64,000 bases of DNA, from contig NC_037094.1 in assembly GCF_002994745.2 (NCBI RefSeq), forward strand, positions 5,378,001-5,442,000, read 5' to 3'. Under the pieces are notes generated by a model. It had not been told where the DNA came from. It worked only from the letters and a program-made list of their open reading frames with translations, and ran no database searches. Shown here piece by piece: positions 35,477 through 45,256 of the stretch. Every line of letters begins with the position of its first letter. Position 1 is the first letter of the stretch. Source of the stretch: Rosa chinensis. Its lineage: Eukaryota; Streptophyta; Magnoliopsida; Rosales; Rosaceae. The position numbers were made by a program, and so were the translations under genes.

Positions 35477-36001
35477 ATCTCAAGGTGTTCTTTGTAATAA
35501 AAATGGTATGTTTGGATCCGTTGATCCGACTTTGAGTTACTAGCGTTCTTTATACATGCTCTGCATGTGTAATAGATTTTTTTTTTAAAGATAATTAAAA
35601 AATAAAATAAAATACAGTTATTGCACAGAGAAAATATTGGGAGAGAAAAGTGGAGATGGGAAAATTTATTTTTTATTTTTTTAATAAAAATCCATTTTGT
35701 AATTGTCATATTTATCCTTGTGATTTAATTTATTTTCAAAGTTTTTTAATCTTTCAGGGTTAAATCTGTCAATTGTTTTTATTTTGGCTAACAAACCCTC
35801 TTCTCTTAATAATAGTATAGATAAGTAGGCCTTTATGACTCCTATTATTGTAACTTCCTCCATTTAAATGAATTTGATGGCATGTTGATTAAAAAAAAAT
35901 GTAATTGATTAATTCAAAGTGTTATAAAATGAAGGAAAGAAAATCTACAAACCAAAAACATACTAGATATGTGATGAACTCTTGTATATATATACAATAG
36001 A
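35477..36001. other. AT-rich intergenic spacer
   Basis: Nothing recognised. Long A/T runs at 35578-35610 and 35668-35690. Confidence 0.5.
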
Positions 36002-36264
36002 TAAACAAAAGGCTTATTGATCCAAAGCACTAAAATTGATCAAAATTAACTCACTTACCCTAACAATAGATTTTTATTCCCATTAACACAATTTAAACTA
36101 AGTTGACATTTTTGCCCTCAACCTAATTAAAAAACTACATCCATGACATTTAATTCCTCTCTCTCCTCTCTACCACCGGTCACGACTCTCTCTCTCTCTC
36201 TCTCATGCTCAACCTCGTCATTGTCGTCGCCGTCATTTCTGGTCACCAAAACCAACCCTCCTTC

Positions 36265-36268
<4 letters not shown>

Positions 36269-36316
<48 letters not shown>
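36269..36316. repeat. Compound microsatellite (CT)17(CA)7
   Basis: An uninterrupted CT run at 36269-36302 passes directly into CA at 36303-36316, inside the left arm of the MULE. A shorter CT run (36187-36204) lies upstream, and a similar CT then CA tract occurs in the right arm at 42897-42922. Confidence 0.95.
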
Positions 36317-36531
36317 GATCTGATTGGGGAGCAATACTGCCGTCACCATCTTCTTCCTTAGCGGCGCAGCCACTCTCCACAGGCTGCTGACCTCCGCTGA
36401 CACCGCCACCGCCACCACGACGTTGATCTAGTGCGTCGGTGGCGGAGAACAACGTTGATCTGGTGCCACCACCACCACCACGACATCGACAATCTCCGAT
36501 CCGATTGGGAATAGAGAGCAAGGTCAGAAGG

Positions 36532-36806
36532 TGATGGGCCTCCCACCAATTAAAGGACTAACTTGTCCAGTGAGGCCATTCTAGATGGTGTACCGTTTCA
36601 TTCATAATACTTTGCGTTTAATTAGTTACTGATGTAGGATGTAGATGGTGACAACTGTCCCTTACTGCATGACTGGCTCGTGACCTCTTGGACTATATAA
36701 GTCATGTATTCCCTGCTGTTTACAATCAATGAGAATTTGCCTTCTTCGTTTTCTTCTTTCTCTAGTCTTCTGCAATTTCTATTTTTTAAAACCCAGACTC
36801 CTATTA
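36532..36806 (+). repeat. 5' LTR of the gypsy element, 275 bp
   Basis: Begins tgatgggcc and ends cctatta, so the ends are TG...TA rather than TG...CA; the 3' LTR has the same end. The promoter tatataa (36694-36700) predicts a start near 36725. A cttctt-rich pyrimidine tract follows in the R/U5 region. Confidence 0.95.
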
Positions 36807-36808
36807 AG

Positions 36809-36820
36809 TGGTATCAGAGC
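36809..36820 (+). other. Primer-binding site of the gypsy element
   Basis: tggtatcagagc, complementary to initiator tRNA-Met, two bases after the 5' LTR. Confidence 0.9.
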
Positions 36821-36826
36821 CCTCTC

Positions 36827-37888
36827 ATGGGACCGCGGAAGGGTGGTCTGCCGCCACCTCCACCACCGCCGTCAAGTAGTTCACAGTTTCCTCCGCTGCC
36901 GTCACATCCCAGTTCTTCATCTTCGTTGCGCCATCAGGATCCTAACCCACTGGAGTTGGATCTTCAGCTACATCGTGATCAAACGTCGGCTAATTTCCAA
37001 GACATCAGGGTGTCCTTGGAGTATATGCGCTCTCAGAATTCTGCCTTACGCTCGGAATTGCTCGACGAAATTCGTCAGCTGCGGGTGGGTCCTAAGAACC
37101 CACTAGAGGGTGCTGGTACTTCTCAAGCTGGGGGCTCGCCGTCACCCAGATTTTCGTCGTCACCGAAGTCGTCGTCGTCGTCACCACCAGCATCGGTACA
37201 TCCCCCAGCTTCCCTCGGGAGCTCGGATTTGGGTAACTTTCATACTGCAATTCCAGATCTATCAGTACTACCTTTATATAGTTCGTTTATGACCGGTGCG
37301 ATGACTAGTGTCCCAAATACACATATGATGAGTATGGAATTGCCTGATTTTCTGGGTTCTATGGTCTCTTTGCCGATGGGCTATTCGAATAGCATGGCTT
37401 TAAGTAGTGGAGCTACGATGATGGCACCTGTTTCTCAATATTATTCAACACCTCAGTACTTTCACATGCCTAGTATAAGTTTACAGCCACAGTATGTTTC
37501 TCACAATATGCCATTATCACAACCACAGGGTCATCAGAGCTCTTTCAATATGACATATTCTGGACCTTACCCTGTGTCTTATATTGATTTTCCACCTAAG
37601 TCATCCCAACTGTGCTCACAAGCTCCACCCTACTTCCCTAATGTGAGCCACCTTCGATCCAAACCGCCTATCAATCCATTGTCGTCTCACCCAACATATG
37701 CTGTTACTGCAACCCCATACCCTCAGTTTTACAATCTGTCACCTAACATGATTCACAGTCCCCAATATGCTCAAATGGCTCTCAATTCACCAGATGTTCC
37801 TAATTTACAGGATCCTCAGCTCCCTACTATGAAGCAAATGCGACTTGATTTTGCTACGTTTGCAGGGGTGATCCTGTGGAGTGGCTGA
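36827..37888 (+). pseudogene. gag, 5' part, of the gypsy element; ends at a frameshift
   Basis: The ATG at 36827, seven bases after the primer-binding site, is the likely Gag start (MGPRKGGLPP). The open frame also extends upstream into the LTR but that part would lie before or at the mRNA start. The N-terminal 350 residues are Pro/Ser/Gln-rich and low-complexity. The capsid core begins at RLDFATFAG, where the frame runs into a stop at 37886-37888. The conserved capsid sequence continues in the -1 frame, consistent with a one-base loss in a G run at about 37866-37869, or with a sequencing error there. Confidence 0.8.
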
Positions 37889-40800
37889 ATAAGGCGGAGC
37901 AGTATTTTTCTCTTTATCAGATTCCAGATGATAGGAAGGTGACGATTGCAGCGATGCATCTTGTTGGAGAAGCAGCGGATATGTGGCATCTATTTAAGGA
38001 TGATTATCCTAAGAATTGGGTGGGGTTTGCTGACTTGATGATGAGGCAATTTGGTTCTTACAACAGTGTGGATTATCAAGCGGCACTAGCTAAGCTCCAG
38101 CAAGTGGGTAGCGTAGCTGATTATAAGGCACAGTTCACTAAACTTTCTTGCAGGGCACCCGGATTTTCCCCAGGAGCTTTGGTAGCTTGTTTCATTGGTG
38201 GTCTCAAGGAGGATATAAGGGTGGATGTGCGAGCTTTGAATCCCAAAACATTGTTGGAAGCTTATGAATTGGCAAAAATCTACGAAGAAAAGTATGTTGG
38301 TCACAAGCATCAGTTCAGGTCAGCTGCTGCAAAATTGATACCAACTATCAGCAGACCTGCCAATAGCACTCCTCTTACTCCAAAGTCGAGTACACGAACC
38401 CCCTTGTTGGTCAACAACAATGAGATGGGACATAAGAAATTAACTCAGGCCGAGTATCAAGAAAGAAGAGCTAAGAACTTATGTTTCTTTTGTGAAGAAC
38501 CTTTTAAGCCTGGACATAATTGTCGGAAGGGAAGAGCATTTCTCATTGAAGTATGTTCAGGAGATGAGGGACATACGGATAATAATGCAATTGATGTTAC
38601 GGAAGAGTTAGCCTCTGATCTTAACAAATTGGATGAGCCCTTGATTCAATTGCATGTTGTGTTAGGTGAACATTCTGAAACAATGCAGCTAAAGGGAGAA
38701 GTGGGTCACAAGAGGCAAATACATGTTTTGATAGATTCGGGAGCAAGTCATAACTTCATTCACCCTTCAGTTTTAAAAAAATGTAAGTTGCTTTATGGTT
38801 CAAAGTCTCCGTTGAATGTGAAAGTGGCTAGTGGTGCTATCATGCAAACTATGGGACACCTTTCTAGCTTCCAAATGACATTGCAGGGGTACACTTTTCA
38901 AGCTGAGTTTTATGTCCTGCCAGTCTCGGGTTGTGAAGTTATTTTGGGAGCTTCTTGGTTACGAAGTTTAGGGGACATTCTTTGGAATTTTGAAGATCTT
39001 ACTATGAAGTTCGACAAGGGAAGCACTCGTTATACTTTGCGAGGGTTACTTCAAGAGGAATCTTCTGTTGTCTCGTGTAAGACCATGAGGAGAATCCTGG
39101 AAATGGAGACTGAGGCTATGATATTGCAGGTAGAGTTTTTGGCATCAAAGGATATACCTCAGAATATCCCTACAGAGTTGACACCAGTTCTCAAGCAATT
39201 TGAGCAGGTTTTTTCACTTCCTACTTCATTACCTCCTAACAGGTCTCATGACCACAAAATTGTGTTGGCTTCTGGAACAGCTCCCATAAATGTTCGACCA
39301 TATAGGTATGCACATTATCAAAAGAATGAAATTGAGAAGATTGTCAAGGATTTGCTGGAGTCTGGGGTAGTGAGGCCTAGTAACAGTCCTTTCTCTTCAC
39401 CAGTGTTACTAGTTAAAAAGAAAGATGGAACATGGCGTTTGTGTGTTGATTATCGCTCCTTGAACGCTGCAACTATAAAGGACAAATTTCCCATACCTGT
39501 GGTGGACGAATTGCTCGATGAAGTGCATGGTGCAGCAGTATTTTCCAAACTGGATCTCAGATATGATTATCATCAAATTAGGATGAGACCTGAAGACATC
39601 GAGAAAACTGCTTTTCAGACGCATGAGGGCCATTACGAATTCCTTGTAATGCCGTTCGGCCTTACAAATGCACCCTCGACCTTTCAAGCTTTAATGAATG
39701 TTGTTTTCAAAGAATATTTGAGAAAATTTGTTCTTGTGTTTTTTGACGATATTTTGATTTACAGTTCATCTATGGAGGAGCATGTTCATCATCTTACATT
39801 GGTGCTTCAAAAGCTGCAGCTGCATCAGTTAAAGGTTAAGCTTAGCAAATGTATTTTTGGAGCTGCTCATGTTGAATATTTAGGTCATGTGGTGTCAAGC
39901 AAGGGAGTAGCAGTGGATCCTAGTAAAATTGAAAGCATCTCACAGTGGCAGAAACCAACTACTTTGAAAGGACTACGAGGTTTCTTGGGGCTTGCTGGAT
40001 ATTATAGAAAGTTTGTTCGGAACTTTGGGATAATTGCCAAACCCCTCACCAATATGCTCAAGAAAGACAACTTTAAGTGGAGTGCGGAAGCTGACAAGGC
40101 ATTTGAAGAACTCAAAGGGGCATTGATTAGTACCCCAGTGCTAGCATTACCGGATTTTTCCAAGGAATTTACTGTTGAATGTGATGCTTCTGGTGTTGGA
40201 ATTGGTGGAGTCTTATCTCAGGAAGGTCATCCAATTTCTTTCATGAGCAAGACATTATCACAGAGGCACATGGGTTTATCGGTCTATGACAAAGAAATGT
40301 TAGCGGTTGTATATGCAGTACAATTATGGAGGGCCTACTTGATAGGTCATCACTTTCGAATAGTGACAGATCATCGTACTATTCAACACTTCTTGAATCA
40401 AAGGATCACTACGCCAATGCAGCAAAAATGGTTGGTGAAATTAATTGGGTATGATTATTCTGTGCATTACAAGGCTGGAGTTAATAATGTGGTACCAGAT
40501 GCACTCTCCAGAAAGGCTGAGTTGAGGACAATAGCTGCTATATCTTCTCCTGTCCATGACTTTCTTTTAGAACTCCAACAAGATTGTTTGCAAGATCAAC
40601 ATACAAGAGAGCTGTTGCTAGAAGTTACATCAGGATCTTCAACAAAGAAACAATATTCAGTAGTAGAAGATGTGTTGTACTATAAGGGTAGAATATTTGT
40701 TCCTGAATTGGGTGATTGGAGACAGCGAGTATTAGCTGAGTTTCACGCTGGCGTTGGTGGGGGACATTTTGGATATCTACGGACCTACAAACGTGTCTCA

Positions 40801-42042
40801 AGAAGTTTCATGTGGCCAGGTATCAAAAAATTTGTGAAGAAGTTTGTGGCGGAATGTGATGTGTGCCAAAGAACGCATTATGAGTCGATTTCCCCACTCG
40901 GGTTGCTGCAGCCCTTACCAATACCAGATGGTGCTTGGTCTGATATTTCTATGGACTTCATCGAAGGATTGCCCAATTCTAAAGGTAAGTCAGTTTTATG
41001 GGTAGTTATTGATCGGCTAACGAAATATGCTCATTTCATTCCTCTACCTCACCCTTATTCTACACAAATAGTGGCCGAGTCATTCATCAAAGAGATATTT
41101 CGACTTCATGGTATGCCCAGAACCATTGTATCTGACAGAGACCCGGTGTTTTTGAGTTTATTCTGGGAGTCATTCTTTACCTTGCAGGGCACTAAATTGC
41201 ATAAGAGTACTGCATACCATCCACAGACAGATGGTCAGACAGAGAATCTTAATAGGACTATTGAGCAGTATTTAAGGTGTGTTTTGTGTGAGAAACCTGG
41301 GAATTGGGTAAACTTGCTGGCATGGGCTGAATGGTGGTACAATACCACCTTTCATTCTGCAATCAGAATGACACCTTTTGAAGCTTTGTATGGTTATTCT
41401 CCACCGAAGGTTCAAGCTTACTTGCCTAATTCGACAGCCGTGAACCAAGTGGATTTGGCATTGAGAAGTAAAGATAAGTTATTGACTACCCTGAAGAATA
41501 ATCTACATCAAGCTCAAAACAGAATGAAGGAATATGCAGACAAGCATAGGACAGAGAGGGAATTTCAGATAGGTGACTTTGTGTATCTGAAACTGCAATC
41601 TTATAAACAGCAAAGTGTGGAAAGAAGGACTTCACACAAACTAGCACCCCGATTTTATGGACCTTACGAGGTGATTGAAAGGGTTGGCCAAGTCGCCTAT
41701 AAACTCAAGTTGCCTGTAGGAGCTAAGATTCACCCAGTCTTTCATGTTTCGTTGCTCAAGAAAAAACTGGGGTTGAATGTTGCTTGCAATCCTCACTTAC
41801 CTCCAACCATTGATCCTTCAAATCCGAGGTGGTTTCCAGCAAAGGTCTTAGCTAGAGGGTTGTTCAAAAGGGGTAATGCTCCAGTGACTAAATGGTTGAT
41901 ACAATGGGTAGGAGCTACAGCTGAAGATGCAACTTGGGAGATTGCTACTGATATCATTCTCAGGTACCCAGACTTCAATGCTGATGCTGCGGAGGACCTT
42001 GTTGACAAGGAGGGTGAAGTTGATGGGCCTCCCACCAATTAA
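37876..42042 (+). CDS. Gag capsid-to-integrase polyprotein of the gypsy element
   Basis: 1388 codons, fully open. In order: the rest of the capsid (VEWLNKAEQYF-like start, residues 1-130), a CCHC-type knuckle (CFFCEEPFKPGHNC, about 200), an aspartic protease (LIDSGASHNFI, about 290), reverse transcriptase (LCVDYRSLN; catalytic FFDDILIYS), RNase H (VECDASGVGIGGVL), integrase with an HHCC finger (CDVCQRTHYES) and D-D-E core (DISMDFIEGLP, IVSDRDPVF, QTDGQTENLNR), then a chromodomain-like end (KWLIQWVGATAEDATWE). The RT motif usually read LDLRSGYHQI is LDLRYDYHQI here. The stop lies 22 bp inside the 3' LTR. The ATG at 37876 is nominal because translation is expected from gag. Confidence 0.9.
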   Translation: MEWLNKAEQYFSLYQIPDDRKVTIAAMHLVGEAADMWHLFKDDYPKNWVGFADLMMRQFGSYNSVDYQAALAKLQQVGSVADYKAQFTKLSCRAPGFSPGALVACFIGGLKEDIRVDVRALNPKTLLEAYELAKIYEEKYVGHKHQFRSAAAKLIPTISRPANSTPLTPKSSTRTPLLVNNNEMGHKKLTQAEYQERRAKNLCFFCEEPFKPGHNCRKGRAFLIEVCSGDEGHTDNNAIDVTEELASDLNKLDEPLIQLHVVLGEHSETMQLKGEVGHKRQIHVLIDSGASHNFIHPSVLKKCKLLYGSKSPLNVKVASGAIMQTMGHLSSFQMTLQGYTFQAEFYVLPVSGCEVILGASWLRSLGDILWNFEDLTMKFDKGSTRYTLRGLLQEESSVVSCKTMRRILEMETEAMILQVEFLASKDIPQNIPTELTPVLKQFEQVFSLPTSLPPNRSHDHKIVLASGTAPINVRPYRYAHYQKNEIEKIVKDLLESGVVRPSNSPFSSPVLLVKKKDGTWRLCVDYRSLNAATIKDKFPIPVVDELLDEVHGAAVFSKLDLRYDYHQIRMRPEDIEKTAFQTHEGHYEFLVMPFGLTNAPSTFQALMNVVFKEYLRKFVLVFFDDILIYSSSMEEHVHHLTLVLQKLQLHQLKVKLSKCIFGAAHVEYLGHVVSSKGVAVDPSKIESISQWQKPTTLKGLRGFLGLAGYYRKFVRNFGIIAKPLTNMLKKDNFKWSAEADKAFEELKGALISTPVLALPDFSKEFTVECDASGVGIGGVLSQEGHPISFMSKTLSQRHMGLSVYDKEMLAVVYAVQLWRAYLIGHHFRIVTDHRTIQHFLNQRITTPMQQKWLVKLIGYDYSVHYKAGVNNVVPDALSRKAELRTIAAISSPVHDFLLELQQDCLQDQHTRELLLEVTSGSSTKKQYSVVEDVLYYKGRIFVPELGDWRQRVLAEFHAGVGGGHFGYLRTYKRVSRSFMWPGIKKFVKKFVAECDVCQRTHYESISPLGLLQPLPIPDGAWSDISMDFIEGLPNSKGKSVLWVVIDRLTKYAHFIPLPHPYSTQIVAESFIKEIFRLHGMPRTIVSDRDPVFLSLFWESFFTLQGTKLHKSTAYHPQTDGQTENLNRTIEQYLRCVLCEKPGNWVNLLAWAEWWYNTTFHSAIRMTPFEALYGYSPPKVQAYLPNSTAVNQVDLALRSKDKLLTTLKNNLHQAQNRMKEYADKHRTEREFQIGDFVYLKLQSYKQQSVERRTSHKLAPRFYGPYEVIERVGQVAYKLKLPVGAKIHPVFHVSLLKKKLGLNVACNPHLPPTIDPSNPRWFPAKVLARGLFKRGNAPVTKWLIQWVGATAEDATWEIATDIILRYPDFNADAAEDLVDKEGEVDGPPTN
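42007..42019 (+). other. Polypurine tract of the gypsy element
   Basis: aaggagggtgaag, one base before the 3' LTR and still within the pol coding frame. Confidence 0.75.
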
Positions 42043-42295
42043 AGGACTAACTTGTCCAGTGAGGCCATTCTAGATGGTGTACCGTTTCATTCATAATACT
42101 TTGCGTTTAATTAGTTACTGATGTAGGATGTAGATGGTGACAACTGTCCCTTACTGCATGACTGGCTCGTGACCTCTTGGACTATATAAGTCATGTATTC
42201 CCTGCTGTTTACAATCAATGAGAATTTGCCTTCTTCGTTTTCTTCTTTCTCTAGTCTTCTGCAATTTCTATTTTTTTAAACCCAGACTCCTATTA
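42021..42295 (+). repeat. 3' LTR of the gypsy element, 275 bp
   Basis: Identical to the 5' LTR apart from one A-to-T difference in the poly-T/A run. Followed by the target-site duplication gaagg. Confidence 0.95.
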
Positions 42296-43090
42296 GAAGG
42301 TTAGATTCGACTGTAGCCCGCCGCAGATCAGAGATTGTCGACTGCAGGTCTGCAGCCTACCGCAGATCATAGATACTCGCCTCGATTCGATTGCAGCCTC
42401 GGTGAACAACCACGATTTGGTGCCCAGAGTTTTTCTCTGGGTGCCCAAATCAATTTCTTTCTTTGTTGTTTTTTTTTTTGTGTAAAATTAGGGCAAAAGG
42501 CCAATAATGAAAAAAAAATCTATAGAACTTCGCCAAAATAGGGCAGAAGAAAAGAAAAAAAAAAGTTTTAAATGTTTATTGGGGGCAATAGACATCTATT
42601 GGAGGGCAACAAACGTTTTTAAATTGATATAATCTCTTCGTTTTTTTCTTTAATTAAAGTTTTATTTGTCTAATTTTAAAAAATTAGTTCCTATGTCGGC
42701 TAACGAAAGTTCTATTAGAGGGCAATAGACGTCTATTGGGAGGGTCAATAGACGTCTATTAGGAGGTAATAGATTATTGTGGGCAATAGATGTTTTCATA
42801 AAATTCCAATGGGCAGCGGTTAGTGACCGGTGACCGAAATCAAGCGAAAGTTGGCCGGAATCCGGCTACCAGCTCTGGCGAAGCCTCCTATGGTTTCTCT
42901 CTCTCTCCCACACACACACACACTAAGTAACAAATTGGTGAGGGTAAAATGGTATTAAAAACAAAAAAAAAAATGAGGGAATACCTCTCCTTAGAGTGTT
43001 TTGGGTAAGAGAAAATTAAAAAAACTTAATGGGGTAAGTGGAGAAAAAATCTCTAGATATAGGGAAAATTGACAAAAACCCTAAACAAAA

Positions 43091-43963
43091 TTTAGAAAGT
43101 AATTAATTATGATATATTCTTATTTATATACAATGGATAATAAAACAGAAAACCTCTACGAACTCTGTCATTTACACAAATAATTACATTGAAGATGGAT
43201 GCATATATGGTACGTTTCGTCGATCACTTGCATTATTGGAGACATCCACAAAAAAATATCTAAATGCGTGACACTAAAATTGTTGTATATAAAACAGATC
43301 AAGTACGCCATCACTTTTCGTTCCCATTTTAAGTATCATTTTGTTATTAGCAGGGAATCAATTCAACTAAAGAGAACATGCACTAGCTCCACATAAAAAA
43401 ACTGTCGTAGAATAAATGCATTCTTGTTATGTTTAAGCACAATGGTAGCAAACATTACATAAGATTGAAGTACTTACTTGAGAAAAGCTCCATCATTCAC
43501 CAAATAAAGAGTAAAGCTCGATCGAACTGACATACAGTACAAGCCTACAAGCTAGTACTGACCTACACCATTTTTACAGGATGCAATAATAAGAGAAGGG
43601 AATTTGTACAGAGCAAATAATGAATTTGGTTAGGATTTTGTGCAGATTTTCAGTCTTACATTGCGTGTTGATCTTTTCCGCTGTGATCAAGTTGAAGTTT
43701 TTGTTTATAAAACTGGTTGAACAAGACTTTGGACTGGTTTCACTATTTATGTACCCCTGAAATATGCAAATGAACTCAACTAAACTAGGGCTTCAGGTAT
43801 TCAGATTAATTCCTAATGAGTCCAAAGTTCAAGACCCAAACGCATGCTTGTTAATAGATGTCTATTAATTAATTCTCTAAAATTTCAAAAGAACGTACAT
43901 ATTTTCAGAACTTATGGGGTTGTTTTAGTTTTTATAGCTTTGCTTCTAATTTGCAAATACTTG
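43091..43963. other. Intergenic, no gene seen
   Basis: AT-rich with short frames only. Confidence 0.5.
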
Positions 43964-43971
43964 TTCTTTTT

Positions 43972-44145
43972 GGGGAGTGAAATCCGCGTTTCACTATTTT
44001 ACGATCCACGCTCATTATTTCCGGACATTTTTTTATGGAAATTTGTATAAAAAGAAAAATTAAGGTACTAAAGACAAAAATATAAGTTACTAAAAAAGAA
44101 AACATAGAGTGTGGATTGTAAAATGGGGAGTGAATTTCACTCCCC
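43972..44145. mobile_element. MITE, 174 bp, with long terminal inverted repeats
   Basis: The left arm (ggggagtgaaatccgcgttt ... attttacgatccacgctc) and the reversed right arm (ggggagtgaaattcac ... attttacaatccacactc) pair over about 40 bp. The 8-bp duplication ttcttttt (43964-43971 and 44146-44153) suggests hAT mobilisation. A TSD made of T and C is low-complexity, so the superfamily call is tentative. Confidence 0.75.
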
Positions 44146-44334
44146 TTCTTTTTATGTAATCCAACCATTCCCAACTAATGTTTTCATAGCATATCAGAGC
44201 AGAGCACTGATCGACATATTAGAATTGCATTATGTTTAGATTTCTCAAAACCATCACATCAAAATGCAAATGTAAATGTAAAAAATGTAAAATGAACATT
44301 CATTTCACTAGGTAAAATAGTTAGCTAGTGTTGA

Positions 44335-44810
44335 GCAATGAGGAGATAGGATTGCCGAATGGTATATGTGGTCTGCGATAGGGTGAGAACCCCGGAAGGA
44401 TGAAGGCTGCAACCAAAGAAGTAATTTTCTACGGATTACATAAATAATCACGCTTCAATTTTTCCAGCCACTTGTTCCATGTAACTTGATTTGTAATATC
44501 TATTCACTTCAGCACCGGGTCCAACATAGTAGAATTGCTTGAGAAAGGTGTCATTGTAAAGCTTGTTGAAAAGATGCTTCCTAGAGCTCAACCAACCAAC
44601 CATTATTCCCTTGTCCTTGTCACAAAGGAAATCCATATCCTCGCTTGAGCTGATGAATTCATTAACAAGGCAGAAGATGTGACCTAATGCTAGTGGCCAT
44701 GCATGTTAACATTGCTCAAAGGCAACGAGGTCTTAAACAATGGTTCTGTTAACTCTCCAGTCTCCCAATTGCTAGTTGTGGAACCGCAAGAGTCCCATCT
44801 CCTCCATCTA
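44335..44810 (-). pseudogene. 3' fragment of a DUF247 gene (tandem copy)
   Basis: Parallels 45257-45730 of the neighbouring DUF247 gene in order and orientation, offset by roughly 920 bp: the segments encoding the (D/V)-FL-x-D, NWLS/GWLS, K-L-x-ND and NKYYK/NRYYK motifs, then the membrane anchor region. Only 62 codons (44636-44448) remain open, with indels and stops on both sides and no N-terminal two thirds. A dead product of tandem duplication. Confidence 0.8.
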
Positions 44811-45256
44811 TGCTCATTATGCTATCAGCAGCACCCCTTCTAAATTCAATGACAGCCACCGCGAGAATATTCACAGGAAGCACGCGTGCTGGTATATTTG
44901 TCAAGGGTGGGATGTACGTTGCTTATACTTTTCTTTGTCCAATCACTCCAGCTCGATCATGTTTTCAGAACTTAGAGGGGAGCAACTGAGATATGAGAGT
45001 AACATCAAATGAGATATGGGTTGTCAGCTTAAATTCAACAATAATGGAAAACAAATGAGAAATGGCTTCTGAATTCAAAAGGAAGAAGCATCCCAGATGA
45101 TGACCACCGGCCTACTAATAACACTCATATAGTCATATGCAATCCAACTTTTATTTGAAATTCCGTAGCTAGAACAATACGTATGTACATAAAAATACAT
45201 TGCCAAAGGAAAGAAAACTGAATAGCACAAAAATTAAGTAAACTAGCTAACAAACA

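Larger units (their letters stand above)
36532..42295 (+). mobile_element. Full-length, very young Ty3/gypsy chromovirus-type retrotransposon
   Basis: LTRs 36532-36806 and 42021-42295 (275 bp each) differ at a single base, in a T/A run near the 3' end. The target-site duplication gaagg is perfect (36527-36531 and 42296-42300). Primer-binding site and polypurine tract are in place, and gag and pol are full-length except for one frameshift. Domain order is gag, protease, reverse transcriptase, RNase H, integrase, then a C-terminal chromodomain-like segment, placing it in the chromoviruses; short LTRs fit a Reina-like clade (inference). At commonly used plant LTR rates one difference in 275 bp means roughly 0.1-0.2 million years. 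Confidence 0.95.
36011..43081. mobile_element. Mutator-like (MULE) element split by a gypsy insertion; about 1300 bp without it
   Basis: A 9-bp target-site duplication taaacaaaa (36002-36010 and 43082-43090) flanks long, diverged terminal inverted repeats. The left arm runs ggcttattgatcc ... ctcacttaccc; the right arm, read inward from 43081, runs gggtttttgtc ... ctccacttacccc. Nine-base duplications and long TIRs are typical of Mutator. The interior has a CT/CA microsatellite, a GC-rich piece with ccgg and gccgg repeats, and gggcaatagacgtctattgg repeats (42580-42800). The same kinds of block occur in the MULE at 53124-54619, so both belong to one family. No transposase. Confidence 0.75.
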
